Below are positions 35,452-44,181 of a DNA stretch of 64,000 bases, one piece after another. A program made the translations under genes and the position numbers. The notes below the pieces were generated by a model, which was not told where the DNA came from, did not search any database, and worked only from the letters and a program-made list of their open reading frames with translations. The first letter of the stretch is position 1, and each line of letters starts with the position of its first letter. This DNA is from an uncultured Amylibacter sp. (GTDB taxonomy: Bacteria; Pseudomonadota; Alphaproteobacteria; Rhodobacterales; Rhodobacteraceae), in assembly GCA_943846615.1 (NCBI GenBank), contig OX044354.1:1567001-1631000 (forward strand), given 5' to 3'.

Positions 35452-36379
35452 TACCGAAAAGGATAAGCGGACGGATCGAAAAATAGTCATCCATGCTGAA
35501 ACATATTTCGCGCCGATAGAGTTTACTGATTATTATAACAGTATCAAAAAATGTAGGCCATTGTTGGCAAAAAAATATGACGATAGCTTTACTATGTCAG
35601 ATTTTTCTAACTTTAAGGTGTTACAAAATTATAAGCGAACGGAACTTGCTGAAGATGTAAATTTTTACAGCAATGGTCAGAGTCATGAAGCGAAAACCTT
35701 GTTAGTTTGCTTTTGTGGGGTGGGTAAACGCGTTGGCATTACGGCACCGTCTTTCTTACAACGAATTGATGCCGAACGTTTTGATGTAGTTATGCTAAGC
35801 GATGCGGCGTGCAATCATTTTCGCCAAGGTATTACTGGCTTTGGGTCTAGCTTCCAAGAAGTAGTAGAAAACATCGAAAAATACTGTTTTACACATGAAT
35901 ATGAGAGCGTTTTTTCGCTGGGAAATTCCATGGGTGCATTGGTTGCGTTACGTTACAGTCAGTATGCACGATGTGACCGATCAATCGCAATCGCACCAAG
36001 GATTGTTGATGATACATATCGCGTTTTTTTGGACAAACAAGAAGTTCAGGCGTTCGATCCGTTATGTCATTGCAGGTTTGATCAGGTGCAAAACCCTGTC
36101 GTTGTATATTCAGAGTGTAACGAAAAGGACGAGATGTATAGTAAGCAGTTGGCTTCTATTATGGATGCGAAGCTGTTCAGTTTGAATAATGCGGTCAAAC
36201 ATCGAACATTATTAGAAGCACACAGGTTGAACCGCGCTAAAGGACTGTTGGACATGTTATTGGCACCGGCATTGCCAACCGATGCTTCTCTCGATTTCAA
36301 CGAAGATCGGATAAGAGAGCCTCGGCTGTATGTATCAAAAGGTTTTTTTGATTGGGTTGGCAACATTTTGCCTTTCTAA
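35438..36379 (+). CDS. Alpha/beta-hydrolase, possible releasing enzyme
   Basis: A 313-residue soluble protein. Strand TLLVCFCGVG with the oxyanion loop (about residues 88-97), nucleophile elbow GNSMG (Ser164), and a plausible catalytic His255 (AVKHRTL) place it in the alpha/beta-hydrolase fold, close to thioesterase-like or acyltransferase-like members. A roughly 80-residue N-terminal extension without recognisable motif precedes the core. It could release or transfer an acyl group from the carrier protein encoded just upstream, with which it overlaps by 14 bases. 35521-35640 has only 34 G/C in 120 bases, unlike the flanks. No known family member named. Confidence 0.72.
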   Translation: MRSNSTEKDKRTDRKIVIHAETYFAPIEFTDYYNSIKKCRPLLAKKYDDSFTMSDFSNFKVLQNYKRTELAEDVNFYSNGQSHEAKTLLVCFCGVGKRVGITAPSFLQRIDAERFDVVMLSDAACNHFRQGITGFGSSFQEVVENIEKYCFTHEYESVFSLGNSMGALVALRYSQYARCDRSIAIAPRIVDDTYRVFLDKQEVQAFDPLCHCRFDQVQNPVVVYSECNEKDEMYSKQLASIMDAKLFSLNNAVKHRTLLEAHRLNRAKGLLDMLLAPALPTDASLDFNEDRIREPRLYVSKGFFDWVGNILPF

Positions 36380-36442
36380 GTTAACCGCCTTTGCGCGCGC
36401 ATTTTTTTATGTTCTGATGCCTTCAATATTGGAGGATATTTT

Positions 36443-38113
36443 ATGCGTTTAATTATTGGATGTTTGGCAAGCCTGTTGGCCAGCAGTGCATTTGCAGATG
36501 AGTTTTCGGTTCAGTCAAAAGTCAGCCAAGCATTGGTGACGCCGTTGGGTGGTATCCTGACCCGCGCGGTGCCTGTGGATTTGCCCACTGGTACGCATGA
36601 GATTACTGTTCTGGGCGCGCCGGATTTAGATAGTGCTGCAGCGAATGCGATTAATTTTCCTGATGGTTCGGGTCTGACGTTGATTGCGGGATCGGGCACA
36701 TATGCAATCGCCCAAGAGCCGATTTACCAAAACACCGCTGAATACCGTGCATTGAAACGCGATGTAGATACGGCGCGGGGTGCATTGCATGCGCACCAAA
36801 AACTGGTTGCGGCACAACAAGCGATCGTTCAGGCCGCAGAGGTGCGTTTGACCTTTGTGAAACAATTCGCAAACGGCGGCAGTTCGGTTTTGTCATTGGA
36901 ACAGCTGACAGATCCAAATTTGATTTCGAACCTTGCAGGTCAATTGGGTGAGCAAGCATCCAAGGCGATCAACGATAGCACAGAGGCAAAGCGCAAGATG
37001 GTTTCGTTGAACGAGCGTGGTAAAGAGTTGAGCGGGGTGTTAGCGCGTGCGCTGGAACGTTTGGACGATATTGTACCAGAGGATCGTGACGAGCTGGTTT
37101 TGAAAATGACTGTTCACGCGGATAAGCCATTTAAGGGTGGTATTGATCTGTCGTATTTCGCGCGCGAAGTGCATTGGGATATGATGAGTGATGTGATGTT
37201 GTCGCAGGACAAAGCGAAGGGTGCATTGACCATCGCGCAAAAGGCGGTTGTGGTACAGGAAACGGGTGAGGATTGGGATGATGTGAATGTGATCCTGTCC
37301 ACGGTGAACCTGAACCGCGCGGCGGGCACGAACCTGCCGTATGAGTGGATTAGGAAGTTGTATGATCCAGCAAAAAGGCAAGGTAAATTTGGGGTCAGCA
37401 AACGCTCGTCTTATGCGGAAAGTGCATCGTCTGGCGCATTAGAGCCTATGGTGATGGATTTGGAAGAGACACCGAGTGGTCGGGGTAACCAAGTAAGCGT
37501 TGCAGGCCAGACCCAAATCTTTGAAATCAACGCGGCCTTGGATATCAATTCGGCTGAGATCACTGTGGTTCCGTTACGGGAAATCGATATGGATGTGGAT
37601 TTGTATGCCCGTGCACGTAACAGTGATGAGCAAGGATTCCTGTATGCAAATGTAACCAACGAAACGGGTGGGCGGATATTGCCCAGCACGGCCAGCCTGT
37701 ATCGTGACGGGCAATATTTCGGCCAGTTCGAAATGCCCGAAATCGTGGCGGGTGATGAGTACCCGTTGCAACTGGGTGTGTTGGATGGGTTGCGTGTGGA
37801 TCATTCCGTTATCAAACGCGAAGACGGGGATCGTGGGTTGTTATCCAGTTCGCAAATCGCGGAATCACGGTTTAAGACGGTTGTGACCAGCCTGTTGGAT
37901 TACGACATTCCTGTGCGCCTGTTTGATCGCGTTCCCGTTTCGGAATCAGAGGATTTGATTGTGAAGGAATATGCAAAACCCGCAATTTCGGATCGTGATA
38001 TAGAAGGGCGCCGTGGTGTCGTTTCGTGGAATTGGGATATGGCGGCGGGTGCCAGTCATACCATTGAATTTGGTTATGACCTAAGCTGGCCATCAGGCTT
38101 TGCTGTTGAATAA
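36443..38113 (+). CDS. DUF4139-domain exported protein (MuiA-like)
   Basis: A 556-residue protein with signal peptide (MRLIIGCLASLLASSAFA), an N-terminal DUF4140-like region (LTRAVPVDLPTGTHEITVLGAP), a central coiled coil (about 95-210), and a C-terminal DUF4139 domain (DLSYFAREVHWDMMSDVML, WDDVNVILSTVNLNR, ...GASHTIEFGYDLSWPSG). The family is named for a mucoidy inhibitor, but function is unknown. GGAGGATA precedes the ATG. It begins 63 bases after the hydrolase of the AT-rich cassette and returns to the usual base composition. Confidence 0.86.
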   Translation: MRLIIGCLASLLASSAFADEFSVQSKVSQALVTPLGGILTRAVPVDLPTGTHEITVLGAPDLDSAAANAINFPDGSGLTLIAGSGTYAIAQEPIYQNTAEYRALKRDVDTARGALHAHQKLVAAQQAIVQAAEVRLTFVKQFANGGSSVLSLEQLTDPNLISNLAGQLGEQASKAINDSTEAKRKMVSLNERGKELSGVLARALERLDDIVPEDRDELVLKMTVHADKPFKGGIDLSYFAREVHWDMMSDVMLSQDKAKGALTIAQKAVVVQETGEDWDDVNVILSTVNLNRAAGTNLPYEWIRKLYDPAKRQGKFGVSKRSSYAESASSGALEPMVMDLEETPSGRGNQVSVAGQTQIFEINAALDINSAEITVVPLREIDMDVDLYARARNSDEQGFLYANVTNETGGRILPSTASLYRDGQYFGQFEMPEIVAGDEYPLQLGVLDGLRVDHSVIKREDGDRGLLSSSQIAESRFKTVVTSLLDYDIPVRLFDRVPVSESEDLIVKEYAKPAISDRDIEGRRGVVSWNWDMAAGASHTIEFGYDLSWPSGFAVE

Positions 38114-38188
38114 CACAACTGTGTAGTTGGGAAGCCTTGCAATATGGCCAGCACTGCGCAATTCTATTTGAACCAAAAGGAGAGATTT

Positions 38189-38539
38189 ATGAGAAATTTG
38201 ATGATAGGTGCGGCAATGATTTGTGCCACAGCAACCACGGCATTTGCCGATGCGGATGCAACGATCATGGAACGTCAGGCCGCAATGAAAGCCGTTGGTG
38301 CCGCCGCCAAAGCACAAGATTTTGCCGCGATGAATAAGGCGGCAATGATTGCCCAAGAGGCGTTTAAAATTGATACGCGCGATGGATTTGCACCCACAGA
38401 AGCACGCCCAGAAATTTGGGATAACATGGATGCGTTCAATGCAATCATGGATGATCTGGTAGCGAAATCAGCAGCGGCTGATAAATCCGTGTTTGGATCA
38501 TGCAAAGCATGTCATGCGGATTACCGCATTAAAAACTAA
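38189..38539 (+). CDS. Cytochrome c' / class II c-type cytochrome
   Basis: A 116-residue periplasmic cytochrome: signal (MRNLMIGAAMICATATTAFA), four-helix-bundle sequence, and the C-terminal heme motif CKACH (FGSCKACHADYR), as in cytochromes c'. Such proteins bind NO or act as electron carriers. The start at 38189 follows AAGGAGAG by 6 bases. It overlaps the carbonic anhydrase gene by 4 bases tail to tail. Confidence 0.93.
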   Translation: MRNLMIGAAMICATATTAFADADATIMERQAAMKAVGAAAKAQDFAAMNKAAMIAQEAFKIDTRDGFAPTEARPEIWDNMDAFNAIMDDLVAKSAAADKSVFGSCKACHADYRIKN

Positions 38540-39192
38540 ACGGCTGCGAAAGCTCCTTTGTCGGGGTCGAATTGTTTAAGCTCTCCATCGCTGATGTTGA
38601 TAATAACAGCATGCAGAGACAGCTCCTCGGCCGCGACGCGTTCTGCGACGAACGGAAATGACATCAGGTTTTCGATTGATGTCAAAATGCCCTGCTGTTC
38701 CAAACGTTTCACCTGCTCTTCGTCGGAACCACCTTCTTTGGCGACCTTTTCATATGTGGGGCGCAGCATGTCGATCCAACGACCTACAAAGCTGGTTTCC
38801 TCTTCTAATGCAGGTGCTTTGCCTGAACACATGTCATGGCACCCTTGAACGCCCCCACACAACGTGTGACCCATCACGATTAAGTTTGTGATCCCCAATG
38901 CCGTAACCGCATATTCAACGGCGGCCGATGTGCCGTGATAATTTTCATCGGGTGCATATGGTGGCACAAGATTGGCAATGTTGCGGTGGATGAAGAAATC
39001 ACCCGTGTCTGCGCCAAAAATGGATGTGGCGTGAACGCGGCTGTCGCAGCATGAAATGATCATCCCACGCGGGTGTTGCCCGTCTTCGGCAAGGCGTGCG
39101 TACCATGCTTTGTTTTCCTGAAAACCAGTTGCCTTCCATCCGTGGTAACGTGATGTCAGGTTGGTTGGTAATGTTTTAACTGGAATACTCAT
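38536..39192 (-). CDS. Beta-carbonic anhydrase
   Basis: A 218-residue cytoplasmic enzyme with zinc ligands in CCDSRV (Cys48, Asp50, Arg52) and GHTLCGGV (His, Cys), plus FIHRNIANLVPPY and GTSAAVEYAV. It interconverts CO2 and bicarbonate, supplying substrate for biotin carboxylases and anaplerosis. Length and all active-site residues are complete. Its promoter lies in 39193-39325, divergent from the HPt-like gene. Confidence 0.95.
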   Translation of the reverse strand: MSIPVKTLPTNLTSRYHGWKATGFQENKAWYARLAEDGQHPRGMIISCCDSRVHATSIFGADTGDFFIHRNIANLVPPYAPDENYHGTSAAVEYAVTALGITNLIVMGHTLCGGVQGCHDMCSGKAPALEEETSFVGRWIDMLRPTYEKVAKEGGSDEEQVKRLEQQGILTSIENLMSFPFVAERVAAEELSLHAVIINISDGELKQFDPDKGAFAAV

Positions 39193-39287
39193 GGCGGGCC
39201 CCTGTGCGATGTTGGTACACTTTTGCTAAATTTGACGGAACAATTCAACCCCCTGAGGACGGGATCATTACCTTCTGTTCAGGACCT

Positions 39288-39305
39288 ATGCGTAGGAATA
39301 CGCAT
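39288..39305. promoter_or_regulatory. Small perfect inverted repeat ahead of the HPt-like gene
   Basis: ATGCGTA-ggaa-TACGCAT, 20 bases upstream of the start at 39326, in the 133-base divergent region. Could be an operator or a leader hairpin. Confidence 0.35.
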
Positions 39306-39325
39306 CTTTGAGTGAGGGTAAGAAT

Positions 39326-39709
39326 ATGAATACGACGATTGTGCCATTGCGGCACACAGATGCGCCTGCGGTGCAAACAGAGGCGTTGCAAACATTGCAT
39401 GCATCACTGGGCCCAGACGAGAGCCGTGATGTGATTGAGCGCGCTGTGTTTGAATTATCGGACAGGTTATGGCTGTTGCAAAAGGCATTGCACGACGATG
39501 AAATGGACGAGGTTCAGCGTGTCGCCCGCAGTTTGATTGCGGTGTCTGCGCAAATGGGACTGACGGAATTTTCGTTGGTGGCATCGGATTTGGTGCGTTG
39601 CATTGCGAAATCTGACACTGTTTCAATCGGTGCTGTTGCCGCGCGACTTATCCGCGTGGGCGAGAGTTCTTTGTTTGTCGCGGTGCGGTTTCCAGAGAAT
39701 ACGGGATAG
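39326..39709 (+). CDS. Degenerate HPt-like protein
   Basis: A 127-residue all-helical protein. The segment DEVQRVARSLIAVSAQMGLTEFS aligns in style with the HPt helix (H-x-LKG-x-A-x-x-x-G) but the phospho-accepting His is Ala/Arg. No signal or membrane span. GAGGG precedes the ATG by 8-11 bases; an in-frame TTG at 39308 is less likely. It could be a phosphotransfer decoy or merely a helical bundle; function inferred only from shape. It lies 50 bases ahead of the aminopeptidase gene. Confidence 0.7.
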   Translation: MNTTIVPLRHTDAPAVQTEALQTLHASLGPDESRDVIERAVFELSDRLWLLQKALHDDEMDEVQRVARSLIAVSAQMGLTEFSLVASDLVRCIAKSDTVSIGAVAARLIRVGESSLFVAVRFPENTG

Positions 39710-39759
39710 ACTCGGGTGTGAAATAAGTTAGGGTTTCAATCAAAGATTGGAGCCCAAAT

Positions 39760-41139
39760 ATGACCCCTAAGTTCGCATCAAAATCCGCCAAGGCATTGCC
39801 CGTTTATGTTGTTGAGCCAGATCAGTTGAACACTGTTGCAACCGATTTGAATGCGATTTCTTGGGTTAAGGCAAATGGATTTTCAGCTGCGCTAGCGCAA
39901 GTTCTGATCCTGCCCGATGCGGATGGTTTGCCGATGGGTGTTTTGGCGGGCTGGGGTACGGCAGATGCGCGCGCACGTGGTCGTTTGCATATGGCGTCAA
40001 TTGCGCAAAAGCTGCCCAAGGGGAATTATGAAATTGTATCAGGTTTACGCGGTGATGAATTAGCGCAGGCGCATTTGGCGTGGCTGTTAGCGGGCTATGC
40101 GTTTGATAAATACAAAACGAAAACCGGTGCGGTTGCGCGCCTGAAGCCCAGTAAAGAGGTTAATGTTGAACGCATACTGGCAGAGGCAGAGGGCGATTTT
40201 TTAACCCGCGACTTAATCAATACACCGACGAACGATATGGGCCCCGATGCATTAGAGGCCGCGTTTCGCCGATTGGCGAAATCCCATGATGCCAAGGTGA
40301 AAGTGATTAAGGGAGATGCGTTGATCAAACAAAACTTCCCCATGATCCACGCAGTCGGTCGGGCATCCGATCAGGCGCCGCGATTGTTGGATATGCATTG
40401 GGGTAAGAAATCCGATCCAATGGTGACCTTGGTTGGCAAGGGGGTTTGTTTTGATACTGGTGGTTTGAATATCAAACCTGGAGGATCGATGGGTTTGATG
40501 AAGAAGGACATGGGCGGTTCCGCAACGGTTTTGGGTTTGGCGCATATGATTATGGCGCTGGGATTGAGTGTACGATTGCGGGTGTTGGTCCCTGCGGTGG
40601 AAAATTCGATTTCTGCGGGCGCGTATCGCCCGCAAGACGTGTTGACCAGCCGCAAGGGCATGACGGTTGAGATCAATAATACAGATGCCGAAGGCCGATT
40701 GGTTCTGGCGGATGCATTGGCCTTGGCAGATGAAGAGAAACCGGATTTGTTGATCTGTAACGCCACGCTTACGGGTGCGGCGCGGGTTGCATTGGGGCCA
40801 GATGTGCCGCCGTTTTTCACGGATGATGATGGTCTTGCCAGCCAAATATATAAGGCATCAGAAGCGCAGGCAGATCCATTATGGCGCATGCCATTTTGGG
40901 AACCTTACGAAGGTGATATTGAACCCGATGTGGCAGATTTAGATAACGCGCCCAAAGGCGGGTTTGGTGGCGCGATTACGGCGGCATTGTTCCTGCGTCG
41001 TTTCGTAGATGATGCATCCAGTTTTGTGCATCTGGATTTATATGGCTGGTGCCCCAGCGCAAAACCAGCGCGATCATTGGGCGGCGCCTGTCAATCGGCA
41101 CGTGCGATGTTAGCAGTGATCGAGGCGCGTTATGGATAA
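39760..41139 (+). CDS. pepA: Leucyl aminopeptidase (M17 family)
   Basis: A 459-residue peptidase: two-metal site blocks GKGVCFDTGGLNIKP and MKKDMGGSATVLGLAH, the M17 signature NTDAEGRLVLADAL and TLTGAARVALG. It releases N-terminal residues in the cytoplasm. Smaller than the 500-residue E. coli enzyme, as is common in Alphaproteobacteria. It overlaps the NlpC/P60 gene by 8 bases, indicating cotranscription. Confidence 0.94.
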   Translation: MTPKFASKSAKALPVYVVEPDQLNTVATDLNAISWVKANGFSAALAQVLILPDADGLPMGVLAGWGTADARARGRLHMASIAQKLPKGNYEIVSGLRGDELAQAHLAWLLAGYAFDKYKTKTGAVARLKPSKEVNVERILAEAEGDFLTRDLINTPTNDMGPDALEAAFRRLAKSHDAKVKVIKGDALIKQNFPMIHAVGRASDQAPRLLDMHWGKKSDPMVTLVGKGVCFDTGGLNIKPGGSMGLMKKDMGGSATVLGLAHMIMALGLSVRLRVLVPAVENSISAGAYRPQDVLTSRKGMTVEINNTDAEGRLVLADALALADEEKPDLLICNATLTGAARVALGPDVPPFFTDDDGLASQIYKASEAQADPLWRMPFWEPYEGDIEPDVADLDNAPKGGFGGAITAALFLRRFVDDASSFVHLDLYGWCPSAKPARSLGGACQSARAMLAVIEARYG

Positions 41140-41881
41140 CCTGCGTCGCGTTTGCACGCCTGTTGCGAATATATTGGATGCGCCTGATGGTGGGTTGCAG
41201 CGCCAGATGCTGTTTGGGGATGGTTTCGTTGTGGATCGTATTGATGGCGATTGGGCCTATGGTACGCGCAAGGGTGACGGTTATGCAGGAGTGGTTGGGG
41301 CATCGTGCTTGGCGGGCTGGGCTGATCCAACCGTGTATGTACGTGATCTAGGTGCGCATGTGTATCCAGAACCAAATATCAAAACAGTGCCCTTGATGCA
41401 TCTGCCGTTTCAGGCAGGTTTGACCGTTGTAGGTGAACAGGGTGACTTCGTAGAATTGGCGGCAGGTGGATTTGTGCATCAAATGCAGGTTGCGCCGATT
41501 TCAGACGTAGAACCTGATTTCGTGCGCACCGCTGAACGGTATTTAGGCGTGCCGTATTTATGGGGCGGGAATGCGCAATATGGGATTGATTGTTCTGGAT
41601 TGGTTTCCGCAGCCCTGCGTGGTACGGGGATAAGTGGCCCAGCGGACAGCGGCCCACAAGAGACGGGATTGGGCGAAACGATCCCAACGGACGCCCCGCT
41701 GACGCGTGGCGATTTGATTTTTTGGCGTGGTCATGTGGGGCTGATGTTCAATAACGATCTGTTGTTGCATGCAAACGGCCATCATATGCGGGTGGCATTC
41801 GAACCGTTGTTACAAGCCGAAGAGCGAATCGTTGCCAGCGGCGGCGGGCCGATCACAGCGCGAAAGCGGATCGTTATTTAA
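41132..41881 (+). CDS. NlpC/P60-family peptidase with SH3-like N-terminus
   Basis: A 249-residue protein. Residues 1-120 form one or two SH3-like bundles; residues 128-249 are an NlpC/P60 domain with IDCSGLV (nucleophile Cys), RGHVGLM (His) and the LGVPYLWGGN lead. No signal peptide is visible, as in related gamma-D-glutamyl-diamino acid peptidases that recycle muropeptides in the cytoplasm (YkfC-like). Overlap with the M17 peptidase gene supports a shared peptide-turnover role. Confidence 0.9.
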   Translation: MDNLRRVCTPVANILDAPDGGLQRQMLFGDGFVVDRIDGDWAYGTRKGDGYAGVVGASCLAGWADPTVYVRDLGAHVYPEPNIKTVPLMHLPFQAGLTVVGEQGDFVELAAGGFVHQMQVAPISDVEPDFVRTAERYLGVPYLWGGNAQYGIDCSGLVSAALRGTGISGPADSGPQETGLGETIPTDAPLTRGDLIFWRGHVGLMFNNDLLLHANGHHMRVAFEPLLQAEERIVASGGGPITARKRIVI

Positions 41882-42242
41882 CCAGCTTGATCAACTTGCG
41901 TTCCAGCACGTTCAACACGTTTTTCAAATCTGATCCGCGCTTTAGGATTCGCCCATCCATAGCAATCACGCAATACATGCCTTGGCGGTCTTTCAGCTTG
42001 GGCCGTTTTTCAATGCGGTAAATTGGATGTTCGGCGGCGTGGCGAAAAATAGAGAAAATCGCCACGTCTTTTAGTGCCGAAATACCGTAATCGCGCCATT
42101 CGCCAGCGGCCACCATACGCCCATACAGCGATATAATTGGTCCCAATTCGGTACGATGAAAGTGGATGTTATCAACGCCACCTTGGTTGATGCCGCCAGA
42201 GATCGGGGTTTGTTTATTCATAAACCCATTTTGCGCCAACAT
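41874..42242 (-). CDS. DUF2794-domain protein
   Basis: A 122-residue alphaproteobacterial protein with FHRTELGPIISLYGRMVAAGEWRDYGI and the basic EKRPKLKDRQGMYCVIAMDGRILKRG block that defines DUF2794. Function unknown; no catalytic motif. An internal ATG at 42221 (MNKQTPISGG) is an equally good start, since neither has a clear Shine-Dalgarno. It follows hspQ after 21 bases on the same strand and overlaps the NlpC/P60 gene by 8 bases. Confidence 0.87.
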   Translation of the reverse strand: MLAQNGFMNKQTPISGGINQGGVDNIHFHRTELGPIISLYGRMVAAGEWRDYGISALKDVAIFSIFRHAAEHPIYRIEKRPKLKDRQGMYCVIAMDGRILKRGSDLKNVLNVLERKLIKLVK

Positions 42243-42263
42243 GGTGTGCGGCGCAAGGGGGGG

Positions 42264-42590
42264 CTAGTTCATGTGTGCAGAAACGTTGTAGCGCCCGTTG
42301 GCCATTTCACCGAACATCTCGGCCACTTCGGGGTGGTCGATTGGTTCGCCGGATTCATCAACTAACAGGTTTTGTTCGGACACATAGGCCACGTAATACG
42401 ATTCGTCGTTTTCGGCCAACAGGTGGTAATATGGTTGTTCCTTGGCGGGGCGGCTGTCCTCTGGGATGCTCTCCCACCACTCGTCCGTGTTTGAAAACGT
42501 TGGATCAATATCGAACACGACGCCGCGAAACGGATGTTTGCGATGGCGCACGATCTGGCCGATGGAAAATTTTGCGCTGACTTCAAACAT
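42264..42590 (-). CDS. hspQ: Heat-shock protein HspQ (YccV-like)
   Basis: A 108-residue hemimethylated-DNA-binding-fold protein: FSIGQIVRHRKHPFRGVVFDIDPTF, the PYYHLLAEN motif and YVSEQNLL. In enterobacteria HspQ stimulates Lon and binds hemimethylated DNA. All conserved blocks are present. It is probably cotranscribed with the DUF2794 gene. Confidence 0.93.
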   Translation of the reverse strand: MFEVSAKFSIGQIVRHRKHPFRGVVFDIDPTFSNTDEWWESIPEDSRPAKEQPYYHLLAENDESYYVAYVSEQNLLVDESGEPIDHPEVAEMFGEMANGRYNVSAHMN

Positions 42591-42662
42591 GTTTTACCCT
42601 TTGCTCTGCCATTCTTCCTACGCTTTGATTGACAATCTGTCCACACTGGGTTCATTGGGAAT

Positions 42663-43544
42663 ATGGAACTTATTTTAACAGTCTTACAAATTGTAGCACC
42701 AGTGTTTTTATTGGCTGCTGTCGGATTTGCTTGGGTCAAAGTTGGCTGGGAGTACGAGGTTGAGTTTGTGACCCGTATCGCGATGACCCTGTCGGTTCCA
42801 GCGTTGATTTTTGTGGCATTAATGCAGGCGGATATATCGCGCGAAACATTGTCTGGGTTATTCATGGCCAGCCTTGCGGCGTATGTTGTTTTGGCGATTG
42901 TGTTCTGGGTAATCAGCAAGGTGATGGGGTTGGATTTACCAACGTTCTGGGCGCCTTTGATTTTTGGTAATACGGGGAACCTTGGCCTGCCGCTGGCGCT
43001 GTTCGCATTTGGCGAAACAGGGCTAAGTTATGCGGTGATTGTGTTTGCGGTGATGGCGGTGGGTTCGTTTTCCGTGGGCGTTTGGATGGTGTCAGGCGGC
43101 GGCAGCTTGCGCAAAGTATTCCGTGAACCGATGTCTTGGGCGACCGTTGCTGGGGCGATATTTCTGATCAATGGGTGGGAAACACCAGTTTGGGCGACGA
43201 ATACATTGGAATTGATGGGACAAATGGCGATCCCAATGATGTTGATCACACTGGGCGTGGCGTTGGCGCGTTTACAAGTAACCACATTGACGCGCGCGAT
43301 TTTCCTGTCCGTCGTCAAACTGGTGACCAGTGTTGCAATTGCGTGGCTGGTTGGGCGTTGGTTTGGTCTGAATGATGTGGCGTTTGGTGTATTGGTGGTA
43401 CAAATCGCAACGCCAGTCGCGGTTACATCGTACCTGTTGGCGCAAAAATACGGGGCGGATGCGAACGAAGTGGCAGGTTTGGTGATCGTTTCCACCGTGT
43501 TGTCTGTTATCGCTATTCCGATTTTATTGGCGGTCTTGCTTTAG
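42663..43544 (+). CDS. AEC-family transporter
   Basis: A 293-residue protein with ten hydrophobic spans in two five-helix repeats: VLQIVAPVFLLAAVGFAWVKVG, IFGNTGNLGLPLALFAFG (the conserved Asn-Pro-like crossover of the first half) and VVQIATPVAVTSYLLAQKYGAD (second crossover). The auxin-efflux-carrier family exports or imports small organic acids such as malate or malonate; the substrate is not evident. No operon partner. Confidence 0.92.
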   Translation: MELILTVLQIVAPVFLLAAVGFAWVKVGWEYEVEFVTRIAMTLSVPALIFVALMQADISRETLSGLFMASLAAYVVLAIVFWVISKVMGLDLPTFWAPLIFGNTGNLGLPLALFAFGETGLSYAVIVFAVMAVGSFSVGVWMVSGGGSLRKVFREPMSWATVAGAIFLINGWETPVWATNTLELMGQMAIPMMLITLGVALARLQVTTLTRAIFLSVVKLVTSVAIAWLVGRWFGLNDVAFGVLVVQIATPVAVTSYLLAQKYGADANEVAGLVIVSTVLSVIAIPILLAVLL

Positions 43545-43599
43545 GCGTTGATTTCTAACATAATGTGAAAAAACCAGCAAAAAGACTGGAACAGGCAGT

Positions 43600-44181
43600 A
43601 TGAAGAAATTAGCAATTATCCTCGTCGCGGCGAGTTTCGTTTTGACATCGTGTTCAGGCGGCGGTTCAGATGCACCGCGCAATCTGGACAATGCATGTTC
43701 AATCAAAAAACAACGTAAATCTTGGTACAAGGATATGACCCGCGCTGAACGGCGTTGGGGTGTTCCTGTGCCGGTTATGATGGCGACGATTTACCAAGAG
43801 AGTAAATTCGACGGTAAAGCACGCACACCATATAAATGGGCGCTAAAGGTGATCCCAATGGGGCGTCAGTCATCCGCATATGGATACGCACAGGCGCTGG
43901 ACGGGACTTGGGACTGGTACCGCAAGGAAACGGGAAAACGCGGCGCGAAACGGGATCGTTTCAGCGATGCGGTGGATTTCATGGGCTGGTACATGAACGA
44001 AAGCTACAAGCGTAACGGTATTGCGAAAAACGACGCCTATAACCAATATCTAGCATATCACGATGGCCATACTGGGTTCAAACGTGGCACGTATCGTCGC
44101 AAGGCATGGTTAGTACGCGTGGCGGGAACCGTACAAGATCGCGCGATCCTATACAGTTCTCAATTATCGCGGTGTCGTTGA
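43600..44181 (+). CDS. Lytic transglycosylase (SLT-like) lipoprotein
   Basis: A 193-residue lipoprotein: lipobox LTSC (Cys about residue 18), then an SLT domain with catalytic Glu in ATIYQESKFDGKA, SAYGYAQALDGTW and YNQYLAYHDGHTGF. It cleaves peptidoglycan glycan strands with anhydromuramic acid formation. Compact relative to Slt70. It ends one base before the convergent lolA stop. Confidence 0.92.
   Translation: MKKLAIILVAASFVLTSCSGGGSDAPRNLDNACSIKKQRKSWYKDMTRAERRWGVPVPVMMATIYQESKFDGKARTPYKWALKVIPMGRQSSAYGYAQALDGTWDWYRKETGKRGAKRDRFSDAVDFMGWYMNESYKRNGIAKNDAYNQYLAYHDGHTGFKRGTYRRKAWLVRVAGTVQDRAILYSSQLSRCR

Noticed and set aside
36392..36408. TGCGCGCGCA followed by T7 as a terminator of the P450 cassette
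   Set aside because: The palindrome can form only a three-base stem with a four-base loop; too weak to call.
38116..38129. CAACT-gtgt-AGTTG between the DUF4139 and cytochrome genes
   Set aside because: Five-base stem without U-run; likely chance.
40252..40845. 197-codon minus-strand open frame inside the aminopeptidase
   Set aside because: Opposes the M17 metal-site motifs, no recognisable protein.
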